A stretch of 64,000 nucleotides of DNA from contig JAUCBJ010007486.1 of assembly GCA_032718475.1 (NCBI GenBank), forward strand, positions 1-64,000. Direction: 5' to 3'. Under the pieces are notes generated by a model, which was not told the origin of the DNA, searched no databases, and worked only from the letters and a program-made list of their open reading frames with translations. This DNA is from Nemertoderma westbladi (lineage: Eukaryota > Xenacoelomorpha > Nemertodermatida > Nemertodermatidae). A program made the position numbers and the translations under genes. Shown piece by piece: positions 53,725 to 64,000 of the stretch; position 1 is the stretch's first letter, and each line of letters begins with the position of its first letter.

Positions 53725-55797
53725 GTAAACAATATCCTTCTGGACTTGATAAACAATTTTCCGATAGGTCTGAAGGGGAGAAACGGGGGAAACTATTTAG
53801 TGAGTCAAAAAGGGTCAATTTATCAGGGATAAGGTTATATCCAAAAGGCATCAGATGGATAGGAAAGATAGGAAACAGTTGTACAGTAAACCGTATAATG
53901 GATCATATGGTAACCGAAATGGGTTCCATTGAATTAGATAATTCTGGTCTCAGATATCTATTTTGTGATTGTTGTGTATGAAATCGAATGAAATTCAGAA
54001 ATCGAATGAAATTTTCATAGGTCGGAATTGTCCGGATCCAGCATAGGACAATTCCGACCCAGATAATTTAAAAATAATAATAATAATAAAAAATAATTTT
54101 TATTCCAAAATTGTAACATTACTGAACGCCGTTAGTATTAACAGCGAGTTGTTATTTAGCACTTTACAACTTTAGAGGACATTACAGCATTATATTGGCC
54201 TGTACATTTAGTATTGTATTTGGTGTTATTGTTTACGTGACGACGCATGACGACGTTAAGTAATGTCCACTAAGGGGACATAACTTAACACCGTCATTGG
54301 ATACCACGTAAACACTAGGTGGAAATTTGCATGACAGCCAGATAGGCCTACTGCATTACCTACCGCAATGCGGGGTATAGCTATGTACATGGTACAATTT
54401 TATCCGGCAGTGGGAAAATTGTTAAACCCAATTTAATAAAATTATTATTAATAGTCTGGCTTCGATATGAAATGTAGGAAAGACATTTTTCACATGCCTA
54501 ATAGGTATGCATGACGTACAGTTTTATTGATATAATATTATTATCGGTTAAGAAAATGAAGGAACAATAAAGCTAATCAGAATCAAGGGGGACAGCCCAC
54601 AGTGCACAGGTAGACAGGTATAAAACCACACTACCACACATTCTTACATGTGGCTGTATCTGTGAAAGTGAAAGGGGCGCTAACACGCGGATCCCACCCT
54701 GAGAGAGACCACCCGATCCCAACCCAACGGGAATAAACCCCACGACCAACCACGGAGCCGGAAGTGGTTCATCTTGGAGACGTGAGTCAGACATCCGTCG
54801 CTAACCAACAGGGGAAAGGGGAGGCATCGACCCGAACTATATTGCCTTTAGTGATCCATGGAGTTAGCCGATGGCATGACTAGGCTAACTGACATGTAAT
54901 AACTGTGAACGATAGGCCTATTGACTGCCGGTCTGTGACGTAGGCCGGTCAGCCGGTGTTGAACGCAGGCGATGTAAGTATGTCAAGTGGTGAAATTAGT
55001 CAATAACGTCTAATTGCTAAATTGTATACAACCGTCAGTCAAGCTAATGAAAGCTGCCTGTTCCGGTGTATTTATTAAATTACCAAATATATTTACCGGT
55101 GCTGGTTAATGAAGCCTGACTACAGTACAAGACTATAATGCTATAATATCCTACTGTATACTGATGTATAAACAGTGGTACCGGTACCTGCGGTAGGCAA
55201 TGATAATAAAATTGTTGCATGCCATGGCCAGGGCATGGCCTATAAAGAAGTCCACATGCATGGGTCAATTTGTTGTGGAGAAAAGCAAGATAAAAAATGA
55301 CACTACCCCCATAAAATTGATATAAGACTTATTATAACATTTTTATCAAAAGATGAAAACCGCTTTTCTTCCAAAAGGATATAAAATTTGTCTCAACTTG
55401 CTTTAAAATCATATCTCATGATGCTAAATAACCTCCAGGGTAATAGAGGCTTGGAAAAAATATTACGTATACTAAAAGCACAAGAAAATTGCACAAAAAT
55501 ATATTTCTCTACTTTCCATATCTCATATATAAGGTACTAAATATTCACTCTGGCCTAATACAAAATAACCTTCCACGTATTACGTATAAGAATATTATGG
55601 ATACTAAAAGCACAATAAATTGCACAAAATATATTTATCTACTTCCCATATCTCATATATAAGGTACACGGGTATAGGGTATAAGGTACAAGTAAGAAAA
55701 TGTCATGTGTATTTTACCATCTGAGCCACGTCAGTTTCAGATTAATTACATTTGACCGAGTTTGATCTAACTCCAACATCACCAAAGTACAATTTCC
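53725..55797. other. Intron or intergenic stretch, no gene seen
   Basis: Contains a perfect 14-bp inverted repeat hairpin at 54020-54059, a GC-richer segment at 54570-54830 without a recognised frame, and a duplicated block of about 110-130 bp (about 55455-55545 and 55580-55675; shared ACTAAAAGCACAA and CCATATCTCATATATAAGGTAC). Confidence 0.5.
54020..54059. repeat. Perfect 14-bp stem hairpin
   Basis: GGTCGGAATTGTCC at 54020-54033 and its exact reverse complement at 54046-54059, with a 12-base loop containing GGATCC. It is preceded by two copies of AATCGAATGAAAT. Confidence 0.85.
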
Positions 55798-56205
55798 TTA
55801 ATGAGGTTGTCCATTTATTTGGATTTTTAGGATTTTAGTTTTATGTTTCTTAGTAGCGATTACTAATTTCGCAGTTGGTTCTACCCCTGCAACTCTCAGT
55901 TCGGGTGTAGTTGGTTGTGAATCTACCAACATTACTAAACGTTGGATTGGGCGCTCGAGGATAGATCCAGTTGTAGTCTTGACGTGTGCTGTTCGGACAA
56001 GACCGTTATTATCAGCAATAACATCAACTATAACAACAGGAACCCAATGTTTTCGTGGTATGTTCTCCCCTTGAAGCAGAACAAAATCTCCAATTTTTAA
56101 ATTCTCACCAGTGCCAAGCCATTTATGAGCTAAAGAAAGCCGAGAAATGTAGCTTCTCTGCCACTGATCCCAAAATATGTCTGCGACACGTTGGGTTCTT
56201 TTCCA
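55798..56205 (-). pseudogene. Integrase C-terminal domain (DUF5641-type) of another BEL/Pao element
   Basis: The minus-strand frame begins WKRTQRVADIFWDQWQRSYIS, continues with LKIGDFVLLQGENIPRKHW, NNGLVRTAHVKTTTGS and RPIQRLVML, and ends at the TAA at 55798-55800. These are the hallmark blocks of the BEL/Pao integrase tail. It differs from the Element II copy, so it comes from a different element. The chain is cut at 56206 by the LTR of Element III. Confidence 0.87.
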
Positions 56206-56206
56206 G

Positions 56207-57383
56207 TGTTCGCGCTTTTAGACCTTTAGCAGTTTAACCCGCTAATTTTAGGTGTCTTCTAGTTAATAAATCGACTTTAGCCTATAACAAGTATTTGTTG
56301 CATATAAGATATAAAGTTACATTAGCCGAAGCCAGCCTATGCGCGACCATTCACCCACAGTTAAGGGAGACTGGATTCGGAGGCTCTGACCTTATTGCGG
56401 TGTAGACTTACTGTATTATTCGATTGCTCGTTAATATAATATCTCTGACAAATATTATTTACTTTCGGGAAATATTAACAGTTCCTTTAGGACGTGGCGC
56501 TCTAAGTATGTAAACAGAGTTATGACTTACACTAAACACAACGGGATGGCTAATGATTTTCGTATAAAGCGCATTCTTTAGGAAATGCTTTATCTGTCAC
56601 ACTCATGCACACTACCGCACACTGCTGCACACTGATCTGCCGACCTTCACCAAATTTGATCATATATAAGGAGAATAGCAACTGACACATGTAGGGATTA
56701 TGAAATAGCATTCAATTCACTCCAAAACCACTATAATGTAAGTCGCAGTTGCTACAGGTAACCGGTCTCTCTAACCTTCAGTATATCAAGAAGATTGGGG
56801 TTTTATGATTATTTATCGATATTCTCCAAATATAACAACATATCCATCAACTTATAACAATTAATAACCGACAGTAAATAGCAGTAAAATAATGCGGTGA
56901 AAGGTATGTATAGTATGCTATGAGCTGCGATAACAGTTATACGTTCCTATAATCAAAGCCTTCGAATGTTTGGCTTAAGTCTGAAACTCAGAATAATTCC
57001 AAAGCCGATGTTCTGGGGCTCAGGAAAAGGTAAACAAAGACCGTCATGCATTGCGCAATTTCCCATAGGCTTCTGTGCAAATAAAATGAAAATCGCTCTG
57101 ATTGGTCGAGTGAGCCGAACAAAGAGAGTTAAGAAAGCTCCACATCGACATCAAAATCAGCTGATAGATTTCGTAATCTAAACCACACTGTATTAAGAGT
57201 ATTTTGGCGTATTGCGGCATAAAATAGCTTGTTATGTCCGCTAAAGTACACATACAGAAAAATGGCTTTTTATGTCCGCTAAAACACCTACACAGTAAGA
57301 AAAACGGCTTTTTATGTCCGCTAAAACACCTACAGAGTACTTTGCGGGGGAAATGACTAGTTATATCCGCAAAAGCCTTTACA
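56207..57383 (-). repeat. Element III 3' LTR, diverged member of the Element I LTR family
   Basis: TGTTCGCGCTTTTAGACC…GCCTTTACA. It is colinear with the Element I LTR (shared CGGGAAATATTAACAGTTCC and GACGTGGCGCTCTA) but clearly diverged. It is followed by CCGCTCCCAGAAAATGGGA, identical to the Element I junction, so the candidate polypurine tract GGGAGCGG is conserved. Confidence 0.88.
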
Positions 57384-57435
57384 CCGCTCCCAGAAAATGG
57401 GAATTAATTCTATAAAATATAAAAAATCACAGTTT

Positions 57436-60155
57436 CTAAAATAGGTATAAAAATGCTCTAAACAGTTCTTTCTTGCGCGGACGGCATTTACGCAGTTTTT
57501 TGAGGCTAGCAAGAGTCCTTTTCTCTTTGGGGCGAGCCACTTTACTAGGAGGGCTATAACTCCTGGGTGAAGGGTGCAATACAATTGCATCGGAAGGTTT
57601 AGGATTACGGTCGGTGTATCCGCCGGTCGAGGTACCTGGTTGATCGATATCAACCTCAGTGGAGCGAGGTCGAACGGCCTTTAGAGCGCGTTTCAGGACA
57701 GCAGCTCTTACTGGTCCCTGACGAGTCGTCTGAACAAGAGCGGTGGGTGGACCATGGGTAGTGAGAAACTTCCTCGGTTTAATGGTTCTTTCCAACTCGC
57801 GTTCTCGGGCTCGATATTCGTAGGGCCGTCGATGCACTTCCTGTAACTCTGGATGCGAGTTGATGAACAAATCGCCATATTCCGGATCTTGACGGATGAA
57901 GTTGATCAAGTTATAGGAATTAAGATCGTTAGGATTAATGTCCCTGAGATATTTACGAACAAATTTGGTTGAAATGCACTCGCCAACACGCTTCATTAGT
58001 TCGTAACTCGGTGTGCTTGATTTTTGTTCAACAGACGCGAATAGATAAGGATGGAACGCATAAACTCCTTCGTAGGCACGTCCAGGGTAATAGCAATGGC
58101 GTGACTCACAATGTAAATCCGCGTTCGCTTCCCAAGCTCGGATGTAGCGTAGGGTAATCATTTCATCTACGCTTTCCAGATCGCGGTTAAAAGGGCAATC
58201 AAAACTGGCATTTCCTTTAAGTTGACAATGATGGCATTGAGTCATAAATTGGGGGCAGACTGCGAAAATGTGCAAGTTATTGAGTCTGCAATATGCACAA
58301 TAGATCTCCATCGCCGGTTGTTCATGGAAATAGGAGCAGGGTACGTCTGAGTCCATGGGGGTGAGATGGTCTCTCGATGCGCATAAGCGGCAACGTTTTC
58401 GAGAAACATAGTTGGCATGCCGATAATCGTATGCGGGAGACACTGTGGACCTTGATACCATTCCAAGACGTAGTTGTTGTCGCTGCTCCGGGGCGCTGTA
58501 GGCTGAATCTCCTCGGATTCTAAGCATATTGGTTCATCTTCCAATTGCATAGCTGAGGTAGGTGTGGCGATCTCCTCAAGCGAACCCACTGTCTGAACTT
58601 CCACGATAGAATAACCCGTGGGGATTCCAGGTCTTTGTATAACAGAGGAATGTAAGTTCTGTATACAAACATCCTGGAAAATGGCGAATCCAGCGCTGTC
58701 TAACTTCTCAGCAGCTGAGTCTCTCAGACTGAGCTTGGTCAGAGCGCGGTCCTTGAACTGACTATCAACGTTACGGAACGGAGTCAGAAAGCGCCTAAAG
58801 CATTCGAAGCGGATGAATTTATTGTGATCATCTAGCTTGGCGAGTTTGGTTCCAAGTATTAAGGGATGGGCGCGTATAGTATGACTGCACACATCGGCTA
58901 GCCAACCGGCAAGTGCGGCGTTTTCAAAGATCGTGTATATAGCTAAGGAGGGACGAAGTGGAACACTCATGAAGCTATACACGACGCCAGGTGCGGTCAA
59001 TGGTCCATCGAAGTATAATCGAGAATAATGATCTCCATATACTTGTTGATAGTTGATAGGATTTCCGACCTTGAAATTCCATCCGTATTCTTGAAAGGCA
59101 AGATGTCCGATGGAGGTTCGTTGTACTTTAGTAATGCCGCTGGGTGTATTGGCATACATAGTTCGGAAGAAACCTCGGCCTTCTGCCCAGGGAGCAATCA
59201 GCTGAGTATCTACGAAAGGATATGGGATATTCTCCATGTTCCGAAAGTCGTTTTGAAGATCTCCATAAACAGCTGAGCCGATTTTAAGGATTCTTTCGTT
59301 AAACAACATCTCTAGCACGGGCTGGGGTAACATCGATCCATCGATACCCATGGCCGGTTTGCGCTCGGTGTCAGTGACGTAACGCTGCGCGAGTTCGAAT
59401 TGTCCATGTCGGAGTTTCTTTTGTATCTCGGTGAGGGTCTCAAAAGAATAATCAATCACGTCGGAACACGCTCGAGTAAACACGTGGTTAGAACCAGCTA
59501 GTCCTCGTATATGTATCATGCGCGTAGTTCCCAGTTCTCCAACCGGAACGCTACCTTCGTTATCGTAAGTGACAACTCCATACATCTCGATAACGTTAAG
59601 AGTTTCGTTCCACTCTTTAGTGGCGTTTTCTAGGGTCATTCCCACTGGATGCCACAAGGTGGCGCATTCGCTAGCGTTAGGTAGATCTCTATAGTTCAAA
59701 TACTGTGTAGTGTCTCCATATCGTTGTATTCTCTCCTCCTCGAATAACACGTCGAGATTCCAGTGGACTAATCGAGTTTTGATAAATCCATCGAGATTAT
59801 ACGGAGGTATTATATCCTTCTCTATTCTGGAAACATTATAGGGTTTTCGGAATGAGTTTACTTTCACTAACTGATCCAGATGTTTCTGCAGTTGTTCGAG
59901 TTCGACAAGATCGAGAGGATTTATTAGTGGTAGAAACCTTAGACTATGTGTAGGATCTTCCGGTTTTACCATGTAATATTGAGTTAGATTGACATAATAA
60001 GGGTGATCTTTGATCCCATAAAACGAGTTCGGTTAAGGTCTAGCTCGTATGTTGACCTCGTGTACCATACGACGGACAAGATCCGCTCTATTGTCCGGAG
60101 GTTCAACGAGTATACCGTCGACACGAGCGGCCTCGATTGGCGGACGTTGCAACAT
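57436..60155 (-). pseudogene. ORF-X copy C: exonuclease-like domain plus zinc knuckles, most complete copy
   Basis: The main frame at 59972-58450 can be extended upstream through one TAA (60033-60035) to an ATG at 60155. It shows a DxE-like block (VTYDNEGS… TTRMIHIRG), then ERILKIGSAVYGDLQNDF and PFVDTQLIA (motif II type), and SIGHLAFQEYGWNFKVG with VVYSFMSVPLRPSLAIYTIFE. This is the order of DEDD 3'-5' exonucleases (RNase D/EXD1 type), but Ser stands where motif III needs Asp. A frameshift near 58450-58500 leads to the frame 58527-57436 with CRLC…H…C, CAYCRLNNLHIFAVC, CHHCQLKGNASFDC (His changed to Asn), the AWEANADLHC block and a basic tail. It sits next to the 3' LTR, where env would be. 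No membrane segment or signal peptide is seen. Function is unknown; a nucleic-acid-binding accessory or regulatory protein is the best guess. Confidence 0.7.
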
Positions 60156-60240
60156 TTCAATGTTTGCAATGTTTCCCTCCAATTGTAGAAGAATATAGGG
60201 CGATGTGAATAAACAAAATAAAATTTACTTTCAAACAATT

Positions 60241-62060
60241 TAATGACTTGGTTCTATAATAATTCTAATATGTACAAATATTGCCACTGATATTGCATAA
60301 TGATTTTTACATACAAATTAAATTACAAAAATATTGCTTTCTTTACTGCATAATGATTACTACATACAAATTAAATTACAAAATATTGCTTTCTTTATTT
60401 ATTTATTTAAAAATTGACGGTCTACCTAAATAATATAAAAAACACTCTGGCTAGGGCAGGTGAAAGGGGTAAGCCAAACCCGCGGGTTTGTCTCCCCAGT
60501 CACCTCCTTCCCCTCTCGCTATTAATATTATATCATAATATAATATACATTACTTATGAAATTCTAAAATATGGATACGACTAGTGTATATGAGTCCAGT
60601 CGAATGTTTTATCAAAACCTACGATATACATCAGAGCGACGATGATGTATATGCTGTTGACGGTGTCCGTGAGGCGTCGCTTCCCGGAACCTGCGACGAC
60701 GTTCCCTGGGCCCCATCTGTGGCCCGATGCTTCCCGGGTTCAATTTTCAATTCCCCGATCACACCGGCACAGCTCGTCGAATGTGTAGCCAGATGGACGG
60801 CTACTGTCAATTTACTGTGGCCTGACTGTACATTGAGCCAACTCAGAGAGTCAACCGGCAGGTGGGCCAGTCGATAGTGATCGAGCACCAAGGTTGCCCT
60901 TGGGCCTAACCGACGGTCTTGTCCCATGTGGGCTTGCGCTACCCAACATGGAATTTTGACTCGTTTTCACCTGCCTCACCAGCAGTATTGAAAAAACAAT
61001 ACTGTCTAGCTCAAAAGCTAAGAACAAGTAACCACTTACCAGTCACTGTACATGTGTACTCAACAGATGTTCACAATATCAAGTACACAAATTGGACACA
61101 TACCATGCACACACAGAGGACATAATCGGGAAAGAACAAATCGGGGTCAAAATCGAGAAAGACAAAATCGAGAGGGAATAGTTGTATCGACTAGAGAAAA
61201 CATGAGAGTCGAGAGTACCTTATTTTGCCGTCAGGGCAAAATAACTTTATGTGCACAAACATTAAACACACGTAATACGTACTAACTAGGTTTTAGCCTC
61301 CAGTCATAATTAAAGGCGTGGTATAAAAGCACACCAAACTGCTTAATTTTGCAATCCGATGTCAGACTGAGGAGTTTAAGAAATTTGACTGATAGAGCGG
61401 ACATTTAAGTGCGAAGTGGTATTCATCCTCCACTTCTTAGAGATTACAGAGCTGGCATAATCTATCGTTACGCGGTACATTATGCCAACGTCCGTATTCG
61501 ATTTGTAGATCGTGTGAGGAACACCTTAGGCGGCGATGTATAATGTTCACGAACTTCATTCTCATTCTATTCATGATATTGCAATTTACCACTGCCGATG
61601 GGGATAACATTTCCGTATGCCCGTATTACGGATACAAACCAAACCGGTACAGGACTGTACTGGTGTGACAGGAGGAAGACAATTCTCCATGGTTACAGGA
61701 TAACACAAAGTAATTTATTTTAGATGTTGTGGAATGCAGTGATTTAATTATAAATAGTTTATGTACAGGTTATAAGACAGAAATAAGCGCTATAAAGCAC
61801 TTAATAAAGATAAATTAAAAAAATAAAAATCTTCATATATAGAATTCCAATAAAAAGTCGACCGAAAAGTGAAATCCTTAGAACTTAGAAATGTATTCCA
61901 GTAGAATCAGCGCCCCAGAAAACCTGAAAATGTCAATTTATAGCTGATATGTACTGATATGTACAATATACATGGCTCGCCCCTTATAGGACTAGGTACC
62001 ACTAGATAGGTGGAGGGTTTTCCCTATTGCTATGCTGTACTGAAATTACACTGTACAACA
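60241..62060. other. Stretch without a recognised gene
   Basis: AT-rich with a duplicated ATTGCTTTCTTTA/TGCATAATGATT segment near 60290-60390 and a small GC-rich palindromic patch at 60459-60507 whose centre AAACCCGCGGGTTT (60476-60489) is a perfect palindrome. An ORF of 97 codons at 60584-60877 (ACARWTATVNLLWPD-like residues) has higher GC but no recognised motif. 61110-61200 has GAGAAAGACAAAATCGAGA-type purine-rich repeats. Confidence 0.45.
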
Positions 62061-63102
62061 CAAAAAGTTTCAGTTCGCCAAACAACGCATCCAATTCGCT
62101 GGTTTTATACTTTCCAGCGCCGGAGTAGAGGCCGATCCGGAGAAAATCCGCGCAATTGTTGAATATAACAGAGTTGAGAAGCTTCATGGGTCTCACCAAC
62201 CAGCTGGGATGTTTCTCCTCAGCCGCAATTCCTCTGCATGAATTATTGCGCACTAGAAATAGTTTCACCTGGGCAACCATGCAGGATAATGCATTTAAAG
62301 AGGTTAAGCTCTCGTTAACGAGTCCCCCTGTCTTAGCCCCATTTGAACTCCAGGCCGAAACGCGCCTTGAAACAGACGCCAGTCGGTACAAGGTCTGGGT
62401 TTTAATTTAATGCAAAAACAACAAAATGAATGGAAATTAATCATGTGTGGTAGTCGATTTTTAATGAGTGTGGAAAGTCGATATGCAACTATAGAACTCG
62501 AAACCATTGCAATAAAGTTTGGTTTGGAGAAATGCCGCATATATCTGGCTGGCATTGAACCTTTTAAAGTAATTACTGACCACCGCCCACTCGTTTCTAT
62601 TTTTAACAAACATACACTGGGTCAAGTTGAGAATAACAAAATACAGCGTATAAATGCTGAGTTGCAGTCAAATTATCAATTTGATGTAGAATGGCGGCAA
62701 GGTGAGAAAAATCGCATTGCCGACGGTTTAAGCCGTGCCCCAGTTGATAATCCAGAGGATGTAATCGAGGATGAGATGGATAACACCTCAACTTTGGCTG
62801 CAATTTCCTCTGCATTACAACCCCATCAAAATAGTACGCAAACTATTACCTTACAGTGTGACTCGCCCCATATCCCTTCTACTGATGACCCTGTCATAGA
62901 AGAGATCCAGGATGCAGCATTAGTGGACCCTGACTACCAATCCCTTGTGTGTGAAATTCTTCAGGGACCTACAAATAAAAATACTGTGTCCAGCGTGACA
63001 CAACAGTGTAAATCTATTATCCACGAAATGTCCGTCGAAAATGGACTGGTTCTATTTGGTGTACAATTAGTCATCCCGAAATCAAAACGAACCTCGTTCT
63101 AG
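62061..63102 (+). pseudogene. Ty3/gypsy RT end and RNase H
   Basis: Opens with KKFQFAKQRIQFAGFILSS and GVEADPEKIRAIVEY, the standard end of the gypsy RT. A frame change near 62160 leads to LRSFMGLTNQLGCF and PVLAPFELQAETRLETDAS (RNase H start). Another at about 62405 gives SRFLMSVESRYATIELETIAI, FKVITDHRPLVSIFN and EWRQGEKNRIADGLSR, the normal RNase H end, then a linker. The RT palm with YVDD is absent upstream. Several frame changes make it dead. Confidence 0.85.
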
Positions 63103-64000
63103 AACGTTTACACGCCCCACATCAGGGTATAGTACGTACCAAACAACGAGCTCGCGAAGTCATTTTTTGGCCCGGGATAAATAAGGACATTGCCAAACTC
63201 GTTGGAGGCTGCGAGCAATGCCAACAGCGCCAACGCAGCCTACCTAAGGAGAAACTAATAACGGACCTTCCCCCAGACAGACCATTTCAGTGGGTATCTG
63301 CGGATTTATTCACTACTGCTGGACGCAAATACTTGGTTTATACAGATATGTTGTCAGGCTACCCTGTAGTTGCCCAATGGCGAAACGACCCCTCTTCACG
63401 GCAGGTCGCCGCTGTTGTCCATCATTTCTTTGCCGACTTCGGAGTTCCAACTCACATGCGGACAGACAACGGACCACAAACTTTCTAGAACACTGGGGAG
63501 TAAAATGGGCACCAAGTAGTCCCCATTTTCCTTCCAGTAATGGCCACGCGGAATGTAACGTTAACATAATAAAATCTATGCTAGCGAAGTTGCCCACACA
63601 GGATATTACTTCCGAGAACTTCCAGGAAGCTATTCTAGAATTACGCAATACCCCGCGTTTCGACGGCCGTTCTCCCAATGAGATTGTGTTCGGTCACAAT
63701 CTACAGTCACGAGTGCCAGCTCACCATACTACTTACGATCCTAAATGGTGCGATGCTGCTGAAGAAGCAGACAACAAACACAGCATTATTCGTGAGAAGG
63801 CGATAGACCACTATAATAGCACTGCGCGAAACCTAAAACCATGCACTGCGCGAAACCTAAAACCATTGCCCGTTGATACCAAAGTGCGCCTACAAAACGC
63901 CCGCACCAGACATTGGTACCGCACTGGAATTATTACCAGCCGGCAAGGAGCGCGTGACTATTGGATAAAACTCCCATCTGGGCACACAATGCGGAGAAAC
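63090..64000 (+). pseudogene. Ty3/gypsy integrase (partial, runs off the window)
   Basis: The + strand shows an H2C2 zinc-binding domain (LHAPHQGIVRTKQRAREVIFWPG… CEQCQQRQ), then the core with FQWVSADLFTTAGRKYLVYTD and HMRTDNGPQTF (first two catalytic Asp). After a stop and frame change at about 63485, the Glu region follows (SPHFPSSNGHAE), then a LRNTPRFDGRSPNEIVFG-type segment and the C-terminal region to the window end. It is a continuation of the RNase H frame with a break near 63090. Confidence 0.85.

Larger units (their letters stand above)
56207..60240 (-). mobile_element. Element III: 3' part of a BEL/Pao-family element with LTR and ORF-X
   Basis: The left border is the LTR (56207-57383) with TCCAG at 56202-56206 as possible target duplication. 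ORF-X follows on the minus strand to about 60155. The right limit is uncertain: beyond about 60240 the sequence is AT-rich and without pol, so the element is truncated or interrupted there. Confidence 0.65.

Noticed and set aside
52448-53851. 467-codon minus-strand frame of repeated GVVVAP units
   Set aside because: It is the antisense of the phase-matched mucin exon. It exists only because the 18-bp unit lacks stops on both strands, and it has no start or splice context.
57384-60155. ORF-X as the Gag of a separate element
   Set aside because: Zinc knuckles alone fit Gag, but Element I already has a full Gag upstream, and ORF-X sits beside the 3' LTR after pol. The alternative remains possible for copy A.

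Overview
This is animal nuclear DNA. GT-AG introns with matching phases connect a fibrinogen-related domain exon to a mucin-like exon, and the rest is dominated by metazoan retroelements (BEL/Pao, CR1-like, RTE-like, Ty3/gypsy). Repeat load and gene content suggest a marine invertebrate (deuterostome or spiralian), but the sequence alone does not fix the species. Nothing bacterial, no CRISPR array and no rRNA gene was seen.

Layout. 1-10.6 kb: a decayed reverse-transcriptase tail (207-915), several tandem or inverted satellite-like arrays, and a 33-bp minisatellite split by a truncated RTE-like RT fragment (6.1-8.7 kb). 10650-11273 (+): a fibrinogen-related domain exon, phase 1-1. 52462-53724 (+): a Thr/Pro/Ala-rich mucin-like exon, also phase 1-1. 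The two fit one host gene, separated by a 41-kb intron packed with nested elements.

The intron reads like Russian dolls. A degraded coding region on the + strand (12007-16514, ending at 50714-50781) encodes a protein with a 3'-5' exonuclease-like region and three CCHC zinc knuckles. I call it 'ORF-X'. It was hit by a TA-flanked DNA transposon (12811-15975) and then by a 34-kb BEL/Pao element ('Element II', LTRs 16515-18770 and 48464-50708, target duplication CCAGG). Element II lies on the - strand. Its integrase was later split by a second BEL/Pao element ('Element I', LTRs 21142-22409 and 32002-33242, duplication ATCTG), and its gag by a CR1-like element (about 41.3-47.3 kb, + strand). LTR divergence (roughly 1% for II, under 0.5% for I, counted by eye) agrees with this order.

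Element I, and a third insertion of the same LTR family at 56207-60.2 kb ('Element III'), both carry ORF-X on the coding strand directly upstream of the 3' LTR, the position where retroviruses carry env. Element II has a different small ORF there. The window ends in a broken Ty3/gypsy pol (62.06-64 kb).

The most interesting signals are: (1) the ORF-X accessory gene of BEL/Pao elements, with a degenerate exonuclease fold and triple zinc knuckles; (2) a 20-bp hairpin motif occurring eight times, only inside Element II, and read in different frames where it lies in coding DNA; (3) a recently mobilised Element I that lacks RT and integrase; (4) a fibrinogen-mucin gene that carries the whole nest inside one intron.
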